Positions 33,359-42,084 of a stretch of DNA of 64,000 nt are shown here, piece by piece. The position numbers and the translations under genes are program-made. Every line of letters starts with the position of its first letter. Within the stretch, counting starts at the first letter, position 1. Origin of the DNA: Chloroflexota bacterium (GTDB lineage Bacteria > Chloroflexota > Anaerolineae > Aggregatilineales > Phototrophicaceae); assembly GCA_026707665.1 (NCBI GenBank), contig JAPOWK010000084.1:1-64000 (forward strand), in the 5' to 3' direction. Under the pieces are notes generated by a model, which was not told where the DNA came from, made no database searches, and worked only from the letters and a program-made list of their open reading frames with translations.

Positions 33359-34554
33359 CGCGAGTCAATGCTTTCGACGATGAGATCGTGCATCGCGCGG
33401 CGAAAGGCATGAATGCCCTCATCCGCGCGCCCATGATACACGCGATTGGTTAGTACGGCGCTGACGAGCTCACGATCCGGGTCAATCCAGAGCGACGTGC
33501 CGGTGAATCCGGTATGCCCATAAGAGTTTGCGCTATAGAGGTCGCCGGCAGACGAGTCGCTTTCGGCTTTCAGCATCCAGCCCAGACCGAGTCGGAACTG
33601 ACCGCTGACCTGCCGGCTAGTTGCCAGTTGGCGAAGGTCGGCGCCGATGGCGAGGCGCTGGTCTCCCGCGAGCCAGGCTTGGCCGAATCGGGCGACATCC
33701 CGCGCGGTGGCGAAGAGCCCGGCGTGCCCGGCGATGCCACCAAGTCCACAGGCGTTTTCATCATGGACTTCGCCCCAGGCGCGCCGCTTCCGCCAGTGAT
33801 TGTCCAGCTCGGTCGGCGCGATTCGCTCACGCGGAACGCCGTTCAGCATCGGATTGTAAATGAACGAATCCAGCCCCAATGGCTTCAGAACCAGGTCGCC
33901 GACAGCCGTATCCAGGCGGCCGCCATGTAAGCGCGCGACCGACTCGCCAAGGAGCATGATGCCGATATCAGTGTAGCGCACTGCCTCGCCGACGCTTCCC
34001 GCGAAGGGGAAATCCACCATGGATTTCAAGCCGCGTCGCCAGCGCTCCTCGTCGTATTGAGCAAGGTGAGTCGGCGGGGACGGTGGACTGTCGCCGGCCA
34101 GCAGGTAGACGGAACGCCAGGGAGGCAGCCCGGAAGAATGCGTGAGCAGATGCTTGAATGTGACGTCGGTCGGATCGACCTGCGAATCTAGGTACTGTGG
34201 CTCCGCCGGTAGCAAGACGCGGGTATGCGGATCTTGTCCGCCTCTGATTTCCCGCGGATTCACGTGGCCGAATTCGGGGATGACGTCAACCAGGCGGCTC
34301 TCAAGCGCGATCGCGCCCGCATCGACCAGGACGAGAAAACTTGTCTCGACAATGAGCTTGGTCACCGAAGCCAGATCAAAGAGCGACTCAACTGTGATCG
34401 GCCAGGATTTGTCATCAGGATCAATCCAGCCGCGGGCATCCTGCCAGACCGTTTCGCCCCCGTGAATGACGCAAACGCTCAACGCGGGAAATGTCGCCGG
34501 CAGGTGATGCGCCAAGAGTCTTTCGTAGGCTGCGCCGTCCATGGTGCCGGACAT
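33355..34554 (-). CDS. Serine beta-lactamase-fold hydrolase (AmiE-like)
   Basis: 399 residues of the class C beta-lactamase/esterase fold (PF00144). The Ser-x-x-Lys motif is SVTK in LFDLASVTKLIVE, and a Tyr motif lies in VRYTDIGIMLLGE. In Bacillus subtilis the same family member YbbE/AmiE, encoded between murP and nagZ, is an N-acetylmuramoyl-L-alanine amidase. Its presence next to nagZ and murQ suggests it removes peptides from muropeptides. The ATG at 34554 overlaps the nagZ stop (TGATG), so the longer ORF is rejected. It has no signal peptide from this start, so it would act in the cytoplasm, which implies muropeptides are imported intact. Confidence 0.78.
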   Translation of the reverse strand: MSGTMDGAAYERLLAHHLPATFPALSVCVIHGGETVWQDARGWIDPDDKSWPITVESLFDLASVTKLIVETSFLVLVDAGAIALESRLVDVIPEFGHVNPREIRGGQDPHTRVLLPAEPQYLDSQVDPTDVTFKHLLTHSSGLPPWRSVYLLAGDSPPSPPTHLAQYDEERWRRGLKSMVDFPFAGSVGEAVRYTDIGIMLLGESVARLHGGRLDTAVGDLVLKPLGLDSFIYNPMLNGVPRERIAPTELDNHWRKRRAWGEVHDENACGLGGIAGHAGLFATARDVARFGQAWLAGDQRLAIGADLRQLATSRQVSGQFRLGLGWMLKAESDSSAGDLYSANSYGHTGFTGTSLWIDPDRELVSAVLTNRVYHGRADEGIHAFRRAMHDLIVESIDSR

Positions 34555-36095
34555 CAGATTTCCACTGTGAGCTTGCCGCCGGGGCTGAAGTCGCCGCATA
34601 TGGCGTCAACGGCGGCTTCAAGCGACGGACCGCTGTCGCCGTTGGTGCAGATGACGCTGTCCGCTCCCTGAATCATCCCCGCGTCATAGGGATTGCGGAC
34701 GCAAACCAAGATTGCCTGGCGCGCGCTGTCGCAGACAAACTGGGCGAGCCGCAACTGCTCCGGCTGCATGTGCGCGTTCCGCGTGACCAGGATGACGGTT
34801 TCCGCTCCGCTCAATACGCCGCTCAGTTCCGTAGTGATACTGGCGACAGCAGCCTTCGGATCGATCAAGTGGCTGGAGGCTAAGCGAATGCGCTGTGACA
34901 AGAGCAATGCGAAGCGGCTTTGAGTAAGCGTCTTATCGGCATCAGGTGACCCCTGTGAAGAGAATTCGATCAAGACGATTTGCTTCGACGATGCGTTGAG
35001 CGGGAGGGCGCCGCCTCGCTTTTCCATGACAGTGCCAGCGCGCGCCGCTTGTAGCGCCAACGCCCGATGCGCTGCACATCCTACGATCTCAAGCGGCGGG
35101 GCATTTTTGAGACCAAAGCGGTGCTTGAGCGCCTGGACGCGTAACAAAGACAGATCGATTCGCTCTTCTGATATCCGACCTGACAGCGCCGCATTCAGCA
35201 CCGCGTCATAAGCCTCGTCCTGAGCCTCGCGGCTGTGTGAAAAAAGCGCCAGGTCGACGCCCGCCAGCAGTGTCAAAACGGCCGATTCACCCGGGCCAAA
35301 GGCATCGGTCATCGCCTTCATTTCCATGCAGTCGGTGCAAACGGCGCCGTCGAAACCGAGCTCCCGCCTCAGCAGCCCGTTTACGATGCGTGGTGAAAGC
35401 GTTGCGGGCAATTCGCTGTCCAGCGCATCGTAGATGACGTGCGTCAACATGACGCAGCCGACGCCGGCGGCGACCGCGGCGCGGAATGGCAGCAGATCCT
35501 CCGCCTGCAATCGCGAAAGGGAGCCTTTGACTGTTGCTGGGGCGTCGTGTGTGTCGATGACGGACTGGCCAAGCCCCGGAAAGTGCTTCACGGTCGCCGC
35601 CAAGCCCGTGCGCTGAAAGCCGCGAATTTGCGCCGCGACGATCTCGCTGACCAAGCGCGGATCACGCCCGACCGATCGCGTGCCGACGGATGGATTGTCG
35701 CGTTGATGGGCGATATCGGCGACCGGCGCAAAATTCCAGTTGATGCCCAATGCCGCCATTTCCCGTCCCAGCATGTAGGCGATGTCTTCCGCAAGCTGGC
35801 AGTCGCCCCCCGCGCCCAAAGCCATCGCTCCGGGGCTTTCGCTGAAGCCAGCGCGAAGCCTCGCGACGATTCCGCCTTCCTGATCGATGCCGACTAGAAT
35901 GGGGTGCTTTGCCGCCGCCCGACAATCGTTGATCAGTCGCTTGACTTGCGCCGGCGATTCGATATTGCGCGCGAACAGATAGATGCCGCCGATGCGCCCG
36001 CTCGCCAGCCAGGCCAGAATGTGCGGCGGTGGCTTCAGTCCGTCAAAGCCCACCATCGTCAACTGCCCGACTTTTTCAGCAATAGGCTTCATCAT
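34554..36095 (-). CDS. nagZ: Beta-N-acetylhexosaminidase (NagZ-type, GH3)
   Basis: 513 residues, two domains. The TIM barrel carries VGIDQEGGIVARL (about 68-80), KHFPGLG with the DTH dyad at about 181-183, and CTDCMEMKAM with the nucleophile Asp at about 255. A C-terminal alpha/beta domain follows from about residue 350, as in the two-domain Bacillus enzyme. It cleaves GlcNAc from the non-reducing end of GlcNAc-MurNAc muropeptides. No signal peptide is visible, so it should be cytoplasmic. It begins six bases downstream of the MFS stop and ends in an overlap with the AmiE-like gene. Confidence 0.9.
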   Translation of the reverse strand: MMKPIAEKVGQLTMVGFDGLKPPPHILAWLASGRIGGIYLFARNIESPAQVKRLINDCRAAAKHPILVGIDQEGGIVARLRAGFSESPGAMALGAGGDCQLAEDIAYMLGREMAALGINWNFAPVADIAHQRDNPSVGTRSVGRDPRLVSEIVAAQIRGFQRTGLAATVKHFPGLGQSVIDTHDAPATVKGSLSRLQAEDLLPFRAAVAAGVGCVMLTHVIYDALDSELPATLSPRIVNGLLRRELGFDGAVCTDCMEMKAMTDAFGPGESAVLTLLAGVDLALFSHSREAQDEAYDAVLNAALSGRISEERIDLSLLRVQALKHRFGLKNAPPLEIVGCAAHRALALQAARAGTVMEKRGGALPLNASSKQIVLIEFSSQGSPDADKTLTQSRFALLLSQRIRLASSHLIDPKAAVASITTELSGVLSGAETVILVTRNAHMQPEQLRLAQFVCDSARQAILVCVRNPYDAGMIQGADSVICTNGDSGPSLEAAVDAICGDFSPGGKLTVEI

Positions 36096-36101
36096 GAGCG
36101 T

Positions 36102-37310
36102 TTAGAACGGCTCTTTTCCCACTTGTCCGACTTCCCAGCGGATCATGAACTCATACAGCGCGAATGTCAGAAGCGCGCCGACTAGTATGAATAAGCTGAT
36201 TGACTCCGGTCCGACATATTCGGCGAAGACCCCGCCCGTGCCGGAGAGCGCCGCGCCGCCGAGCCCGGCACAGCCGACCTGAAAGCCGATTGCGTTCGAA
36301 GCATGCGCCCGCCCGACCCGCCGATTCGTCTGCAGGATCAGTATCGGGAAGATCGCCGCCAAGCCGAAACCCATCCCAATAAAGCCCATCAGGCTGAATG
36401 CATCGTTCAAATTGAGGAAGAGCAGAACGGCGCCCACGACCGTGAAGCCGAAACAGATGTTCAGCAACGTCTTGTCGCCCAGGCGCAAGGCAAGCAGCCC
36501 CATCGTGATTCGCCCGGCGGTGAAGCTGGCCCAATAGGCGCTGACCCAGCTGCTCGCTATCGCTTGCGGCAGTCCGCGCGCTTCAATGAGCAGCGTATTC
36601 GCAAGCTGTCCGGTTCCCAGCTCGACCCCGCCATAGAGAAAGAAAAACAGCAAGCCGATAATCACAATTGGGCGGCGCAGGCTCTCTCTAAGCGGTGGGC
36701 TCGCGCTGATGCCTTTTGACTTGCCCTTTTGGGACTCTATCTTCCAAAGCGGCAAACTGAGCAAGATAATCAGACCAATGAGAAGGATGATCAAGCCAAC
36801 AAGGACGTAGCTCAATTGCCAGCCGCCGTCCTGATAGATTACGAAGTGCGTGACCACGGCCGGCGCGATGGTCAAGCCGATGCCCCAACAGGCATGCAGC
36901 CAGTTCATCTCGCTGGCGCCGTAGTTGGCCGAGGCGAAATTGTTCAAGACCGCGTCCGTCAAGCCTTTACCGATACTGGCGATGAAAGCGACGCCGAGCA
37001 GAATAATCCAGATTGGCGCGATGGCGTAACCGAACATGCCGACGCCGGCGAAGGCCATGCCGCCGACCAGCGCCGGACCGATCGAAACTCGGCCGATGAT
37101 TGAGCCGCTGAGGAAAGCGGCGATCAACCCGCCCAGCATCGCCGCCGGCGCCAGAACCGCCAGCGAATCGTGCGAGACATGGAAGGTGTCTTGCATATAC
37201 GTCCAGGAAATGTTTAGGAGACCCGACGCGATGCCTATCACAATGAAGACCAGGTAGGCGATCAGGATCGGAAAACTTCTCTTGAAGGTCAATTTGGCTC
37301 GATTCTCCAA
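36102..37310 (-). CDS. MFS permease of the muropeptide operon
   Basis: 402 residues, twelve membrane helices. The N-terminal half includes GLLNISWTYMQDTFHVSHDSLA and MNWLHACWGIG, which resemble the FucP/FHS sugar-proton symporter subgroup. It is the first gene of the operon with nagZ, an AmiE-like hydrolase, a kinase and murQ, so it may import wall-derived sugars or anhydro-type muropeptides, taking the place of AmpG or the MurP phosphotransferase. This is an inference from position. The start codon is a TTG at 37310, with a possible -10 (TATGAT) just upstream. Confidence 0.75.
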   Translation of the reverse strand: MENRAKLTFKRSFPILIAYLVFIVIGIASGLLNISWTYMQDTFHVSHDSLAVLAPAAMLGGLIAAFLSGSIIGRVSIGPALVGGMAFAGVGMFGYAIAPIWIILLGVAFIASIGKGLTDAVLNNFASANYGASEMNWLHACWGIGLTIAPAVVTHFVIYQDGGWQLSYVLVGLIILLIGLIILLSLPLWKIESQKGKSKGISASPPLRESLRRPIVIIGLLFFFLYGGVELGTGQLANTLLIEARGLPQAIASSWVSAYWASFTAGRITMGLLALRLGDKTLLNICFGFTVVGAVLLFLNLNDAFSLMGFIGMGFGLAAIFPILILQTNRRVGRAHASNAIGFQVGCAGLGGAALSGTGGVFAEYVGPESISLFILVGALLTFALYEFMIRWEVGQVGKEPF

Positions 37311-37484
37311 AGATGCTATCGCTTATCATACTCCGCAACGACGGACGCGCAATGGTATCACCGGTCGAAACTGCTAGAGGCAGAGTTTCTCGCGTACAGC
37401 GAATTTGAAGAAGATCTGCGCGGCTGTGGTAGACTGACGGCGTATCCAAATTGCTTGTATCGCTAATGAGGTAGACAACGCGCC

Positions 37485-38558
37485 ATGTCATCGCCAGCCG
37501 AGCACGACCTGATTGAAGTCCGCGCCGACGAACGGTTTGACGAAATGCGCCTGCGGCGGTACTTACGTGACCGGCTGCCGGGCGCCCAAGGCGAGATGAT
37601 CGTCCGGCAGTTCAGCGGAGGCAAGGCAAACCTGACTTATCTGCTGGCTTTTGGCGAATCATCGGAATATGTATTGCGCCGGCCGCCATTGGGCGACTAT
37701 GCGCCGTCGGCGCATGATATGGGGCGCGAAAACCGGGTGCTTTCCGTCTTGCACCAGGCCTTTCCCTTCGCGCCAAGAACTTACCTCTATTGCGAAGACG
37801 AGGCCGTTATCGGCGCGCCATTCCTGATTATGGAGCGCTGCCGCGGCGTCGTCGTGCGCGATGCCATGCCGCAGCGATTCACAGGCGATCGCAGTGCGCC
37901 TCAGCGAATGAGCCGCGCGCTTGTTGATACTTTGGCCGCCTTCCATGCTGTCGATTATGAGGCAATAGGATTGTCCGAGTTGGGTCGGCCCGCGGGTTTC
38001 ATCCAGCGGCAAGTGGAAGGCTGGTGGCGGCGCTGGGGAGCGGCGGCGCTGGACGATGACCTGCGGGTAAAGCAAATCTATCGTTGGCTGGCGGATCACT
38101 TGCCCGAATCGAGCTATCACTCGTTGGTCCACAATGATTTTAAGCTGGATAACACCATGTTTGACGCTGAGGATCCATCCCGCGTTGTCGCCATCCTCGA
38201 CTGGGACATGTGTACGCTTGGCGATCCGCTCTCTGATGTTGGCACACTTTTGACCTACTGGACGGGGCCCGGCGATTCGGCCGCTGTCAGGGCGATCGGC
38301 ACGATGCCCGTCGGCGACTTTGACTTTTACAGCCGGGGGCAGATTCTCCAGCGATACGCCGAGCAAAGCGGGCGAGACCTCTCAAATATGCCCTTCTATC
38401 ACGTGCTCGGGATATTCCGTTTGCTCGTCATCTTGCAGCAAATCTACATCCGCTATGTCCGCGGCTATACGCAGGACACGCGCTTCGCCGGGCTAAATGT
38501 CTCCGTGAAAGCGCTGACCGCATGGGCGCATGAAATCATGAGCGAGAACGCGGGTTAA
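37485..38558 (+). CDS. APH-family phosphotransferase (ACAD10/11 N-domain-like)
   Basis: 357 residues of aminoglycoside phosphotransferase fold. QFSGGKANLTYLLAF is the glycine-rich loop, HNDFKLDNTMF the catalytic loop and AILDWDMCTLGDPLSDVG the metal motif. This version, with YVLRRPPLGDYAPSAHDMGREN, matches the kinase domain found alone in many bacteria and fused to acyl-CoA dehydrogenase in animal ACAD10/11, where 4-hydroxy acids are phosphorylated for breakdown. It may serve hydroxy-acyl-CoA metabolism rather than antibiotic resistance. ATG at 37485, single gene, convergent with plsC. Confidence 0.8.
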   Translation: MSSPAEHDLIEVRADERFDEMRLRRYLRDRLPGAQGEMIVRQFSGGKANLTYLLAFGESSEYVLRRPPLGDYAPSAHDMGRENRVLSVLHQAFPFAPRTYLYCEDEAVIGAPFLIMERCRGVVVRDAMPQRFTGDRSAPQRMSRALVDTLAAFHAVDYEAIGLSELGRPAGFIQRQVEGWWRRWGAAALDDDLRVKQIYRWLADHLPESSYHSLVHNDFKLDNTMFDAEDPSRVVAILDWDMCTLGDPLSDVGTLLTYWTGPGDSAAVRAIGTMPVGDFDFYSRGQILQRYAEQSGRDLSNMPFYHVLGIFRLLVILQQIYIRYVRGYTQDTRFAGLNVSVKALTAWAHEIMSENAG

Positions 38559-38572
38559 GCGTCGGCGCTGGC

Positions 38573-39301
38573 TTACAAGAATTCCAGACAATCAGTGCGG
38601 GCGTCTTCTACGTCGCTATAGAAGCCGCGCAAATGCGCGTATTCTTCGGGAATGGTCAAGGCCAACTGGTGCATAGCTTGCGCCGTCATTTCCGAGAGTT
38701 CCGTCCGCGGGATGCGCCGCCGCCCGTCTGTGCAGAGACGAAATGGCGCGCCAAATACCACTTTCGCGTAAGCTCGGCGGAAGCGCTTCAGACGCCGCCG
38801 CCAGTCTTCCGCGCCGCAAATCGCCGCTGGCACGATTACGGCATCGGCTTTTGTCACGACGTATGCCATGCCTTCCTTCGCCCGCTGCATGCCACCGGGA
38901 TGGCGCGTGCCTTCAGGCGCCATGAGCACGAGCTGTTCGCTTTTCAGCAGCTCAATCGTCTGCATCAGCGCTTTGCGATCATATTCGCCGCGATGGATGG
39001 GGTAGTGTCCCCATTGGCGCAGAAACCAGCCAGCGACGGGAATGCTGAAGTTTTCCACTTTGGACAGAGAGACGGTATGGCGAAAGGGAATGCTGACGGT
39101 CACGACGATTGGATCGAGGTATGACACATGATTGATCATGAGGCAGGTTCGGCCCTGCCGCGGGACATTCTCAAGACCAGCGACTTCGACTTTGCAGAAG
39201 GTCGGCACGACGGCTCGCAGGAGCGGATGCATGATGCGCCGCGCCCGCTCATAGTGGGGCTGCCGCGCGATGTATTCTTCAATGCTCAATTCATGGGACA
39301 T
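38573..39301 (-). CDS. plsC: 1-acyl-sn-glycerol-3-phosphate acyltransferase (PlsC family)
   Basis: 242 residues. The acyltransferase box LMINHVSYLDPIVV contains NHxxxxD, and LMAPEGTRHPGGMQRAKEG the second conserved block. It adds the second fatty acid to lysophosphatidate at the membrane. A hydrophobic patch is present but no clear transmembrane helix. The ATG at 39301 is preferred to a TTG at 39313. It lies 18 bases after the pseudouridine synthase gene in one transcription direction. Confidence 0.85.
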   Translation of the reverse strand: MSHELSIEEYIARQPHYERARRIMHPLLRAVVPTFCKVEVAGLENVPRQGRTCLMINHVSYLDPIVVTVSIPFRHTVSLSKVENFSIPVAGWFLRQWGHYPIHRGEYDRKALMQTIELLKSEQLVLMAPEGTRHPGGMQRAKEGMAYVVTKADAVIVPAAICGAEDWRRRLKRFRRAYAKVVFGAPFRLCTDGRRRIPRTELSEMTAQAMHQLALTIPEEYAHLRGFYSDVEDARTDCLEFL

Positions 39302-39319
39302 GGCGCTGTTCAAGCGGGC

Positions 39320-40096
39320 TCACCGGCGGGACTTGCGCTTGCGCTCGCGCCGCAGCCGTCTGATCGCGCTCAACTCCTGAGCGGGCGTCAGCATCGCGCT
39401 GATTTCGTCCTCATCGAGTTGATACCAGGCGCCTTTTCGCAGCGTTCCCAAACCCAACTGCCCGATATGCGTCCGGACGAGCCGCAGCACCGGATGGCCC
39501 AGAGACGCGGCGACGCGCTTGATTTGTCGCTTGCGCCCTTCGATCATGACCAGGCGCAAGACCGTTGAGCGCTTGGTCGACTGCAGTATGGTCAGCGAGC
39601 AGGCAGCGGTGCGGCTGTCATCCAGCCAGATGCCGCTCTCCCAGGCTTCAGCCGACTCTCTCGATACTTTGCCCTTAACGGTTACTTTGTAAGTTTTCGT
39701 GTGGTCGTATCGTGGATGAGAGATTCGGTTGGCGACCTCCCCATCATTGGTCAAGACCATAAGACCTTCGCTGTCGGCGTCCAGCCGGCCGATCGTAAAA
39801 AGGTGCCCGGGCACGTCCACCAATTCGCGAATCGTTGGGCGGTCATCGTTCTTCTCGGCTCTGTTGGTGCTCAGCACACCTTTGGGTTTGTTGACGACGA
39901 TGTAGAGCGGCTCGAAGGAATCGCCAATGCGCTCGCCGTCGACCTGAATCACATCTTTGCTCGGGTCAGCCTTCGTTCCCAGCCTGATAACTTTCCCGTT
40001 CACTCGAACGCGACCCTGGCGGATGATCTCTTCGCATTTTCGCCGCGAACCGATGTCCGCTTGCGCCATTATCTTGTGTACGCGCTGGCTTGGCAC
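39320..40096 (-). CDS. rluB: Pseudouridine synthase (RluB/RsuA family)
   Basis: About 258 residues. An S4 RNA-binding domain (RVHKIMAQADIGSRRKCEEIIRQG) is followed by the catalytic motif GRLDADSEGLMVLTNDGEV, with the nucleophile Asp in RLDADSEG. It isomerises a uridine of rRNA. The family branch is RluB/RluE/RsuA, and the site (large or small subunit) cannot be fixed from sequence. I chose the GTG at 40096, which has GGGAG upstream and gives the usual short N-terminus before the S4 domain. A GTG at 40120 is also in frame. Confidence 0.85.
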   Translation of the reverse strand: MPSQRVHKIMAQADIGSRRKCEEIIRQGRVRVNGKVIRLGTKADPSKDVIQVDGERIGDSFEPLYIVVNKPKGVLSTNRAEKNDDRPTIRELVDVPGHLFTIGRLDADSEGLMVLTNDGEVANRISHPRYDHTKTYKVTVKGKVSRESAEAWESGIWLDDSRTAACSLTILQSTKRSTVLRLVMIEGRKRQIKRVAASLGHPVLRLVRTHIGQLGLGTLRKGAWYQLDEDEISAMLTPAQELSAIRRLRRERKRKSRR

Positions 40097-40237
40097 GGCC
40101 TGTCTCTCCCACGGCGACACTTCGACGCGCTCGCATCCTAATGATAGGCAAGGCGACCGCCTCGCGCTAGGGAGACTCCGAGACGCAATGCCATTGATGG
40201 ATGGACGCCGAGCGTCAGTTGCGCAAATGGTCAGCGT

Positions 40238-41863
40238 TCATTTGTCGATGGACTTCTCGGTGACGATAAACTGTAGCGGGATGCCGAGCAGGAGCCGCGT
40301 CTGCGCGACCAGCGTGGGCAAGGCGACCACCAGCAAGGTCAAAACCAGCATGAAGGGAATGCTTAAGAGCTCTAGAATGGACTCGCCAAAAGTGTAGGGC
40401 GAAAGACGCGGCGGACGAATGCGATAATCTTGAATCTGAAATACCACGACCAGAACAATCATGACAATGCCGGATATCGCGAGCAGAATCCAGGCGGGGT
40501 GGCTCGTGGCAATGCCTTCCACAACATAGGTGAGCTTGTCGCTGGCGGCCATCATGCCCTCCACCTTGATGGGGGCGATCTTGGGGTGAAAGAAAACGGG
40601 AAGTTGTGAACCGACCGTCAAGATTATCCAGCCGGCGCCCGCGAGCAGAATATCATGAGCGATGCGCAACAGCAGCTTGAAAGAGTCAAATGATACAACC
40701 TGGGGATTCTCGATCAGCTTGGCGAGCATATATCCGACTTCTTTGCTGCCCCAGGCGTGTCGAAGAGTCTGGCTATAACGATTCTTAATCGATTCGAATA
40801 TATTGGATCCGGTTGTTGAATCCGCCAGGAAGGGCAGATAGATATGCTGCAATTTCACTAGCCCGCCAGTGGCGAAATAGGCTTTGATCCACATATGCCA
40901 TTCGTCGGCGATCACATCGGTATCCCAGTTGCCGCTCCGTTCGAGCAGCTGCAGGCTCAGCGAATATGAGGACATCGGCATCGCCATCCACCAGGGCGCA
41001 GCCAGGTAAGCCAGTTCAAAGGCGGTTGCGTAGGTATTGATGATGCGCATCAGGGGATTGACTTGCCAGATATTGCCGTGATAACGAATCGGCGCCTGCC
41101 AAAATGTTCGATGTCGATCTGGATTGAGAGCGAAGTGATAGGTCAGCGCGGCGAAGTGCTTTTCATGCCAGCGCGTATCGGCGTCCATCGTCGTAAGTAC
41201 ATAGTTGTCGACATTCAGGTCTTCTTCGTCCACGACATTCTCAAAGAAGCGATTGATCGCCCAGGCGAGGTTTGCTGATTTGCACTGCATCTCCCCAATT
41301 AACCCGCGCGGGTGCACGGTAAAGTAAATGTCGGCGAAATGGGCGGCATACTGGCGGTGAAGGCTCTGCGCCATTTGATAGCTGTCCGGTTCCGCCGCTT
41401 CCATTGCCAGCAAGACCGAGATCTGTGAAGCCGCGTTTTCTTGCAAGCTCAATTGATCCAAGGTGCGAATTAATATTTTCATGGACTCGTTGTAAATTGG
41501 GATGATGACCAAGTGGTGAACACTGTCCCAATCGAGCGAATCCGGTCCCCGGTCTTGCAGATACTTTCTGTACCAGTCGATCGATTCCCATTCTTTAATC
41601 TGGCGCATGCCCATGCCATTGGCGATGCCGGCGAGGAGAAATCGGATTGCTGAATAAGTTGCTACCAAAGCGGCGGTGAGCATAAGGGTCAGCGGGAAAG
41701 CGACCGCGCTGGCGATGGAAATCAGCAAAGCCAGCCAGGCGAGGAACCCTGGAATGCCGTCGAGAACGCGCTCGGGAATCGGTGGCAGCGGCGCGCCACC
41801 CCATAGCGAGCGCCCGACATCGGATGGTCGAGGCGGGCGGGGATTGCTTGATGTATAAGGCAC
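40238..41863 (-). CDS. Membrane glycosyltransferase, GT2-like
   Basis: About 541 residues. Two membrane helices at the N-terminus are followed by a cytoplasmic GT-A domain: VIIPIYNES at its start, the metal motif LTTMDADTRWHEKHF, an acidic motif VIADEWHMW, and RYSQTLRHAWG in the place of the QxxRW motif. Four to five helices follow. The layout is that of processive or lipid-linked polysaccharide synthases, but the motifs are divergent, so the product is unknown. I prefer the GTG at 41863 (AGGG at good distance) over a TTG at 41881. It stands alone after a 203-base gap with a promoter-like signal. Confidence 0.75.
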   Translation of the reverse strand: MPYTSSNPRPPRPSDVGRSLWGGAPLPPIPERVLDGIPGFLAWLALLISIASAVAFPLTLMLTAALVATYSAIRFLLAGIANGMGMRQIKEWESIDWYRKYLQDRGPDSLDWDSVHHLVIIPIYNESMKILIRTLDQLSLQENAASQISVLLAMEAAEPDSYQMAQSLHRQYAAHFADIYFTVHPRGLIGEMQCKSANLAWAINRFFENVVDEEDLNVDNYVLTTMDADTRWHEKHFAALTYHFALNPDRHRTFWQAPIRYHGNIWQVNPLMRIINTYATAFELAYLAAPWWMAMPMSSYSLSLQLLERSGNWDTDVIADEWHMWIKAYFATGGLVKLQHIYLPFLADSTTGSNIFESIKNRYSQTLRHAWGSKEVGYMLAKLIENPQVVSFDSFKLLLRIAHDILLAGAGWIILTVGSQLPVFFHPKIAPIKVEGMMAASDKLTYVVEGIATSHPAWILLAISGIVMIVLVVVFQIQDYRIRPPRLSPYTFGESILELLSIPFMLVLTLLVVALPTLVAQTRLLLGIPLQFIVTEKSIDK

Positions 41864-42001
41864 AGCAACCCTAAGCGACAAACAGAAATACGTTTAAAGG
41901 GTAGAGCCTCTGGCTGGGCGCAATACAAACGGAACCCAATTGCAATCCTGGAAGCGGACCTCGCAAAAGATCGAGAGGCCGCAGCAAGAGGCAATCCACT
42001 T

Positions 42002-42041
42002 CGCCGTTATCATAACATAGCGGCGCTTGCTATCAAGTCAA
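42002..42041 (-). promoter_or_regulatory. Candidate promoter overlapping a hairpin, upstream of the glycosyltransferase
   Basis: On the minus strand TTGACT (42041-42036) is followed after 16 bases by TATGTT. The -10 region lies inside a nine-pair hairpin (42002-42010 with 42017-42025, one wobble, loop of six). The -10 is a weak match, so confidence is low. The hairpin has no T run after it and is not an intrinsic terminator. It could separate ddl from the gene downstream. Confidence 0.35.
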
Positions 42042-42084
42042 GCGACAGCACTGGCGAATGCAGCATCCGCTGTTTCGACGCCCG

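Noticed and set aside
37485-38558. Aminoglycoside resistance gene
   Set aside because: The APH fold is present, but the sequence matches the ACAD10/11-type kinase group, and there are no mobile elements or other resistance genes nearby.
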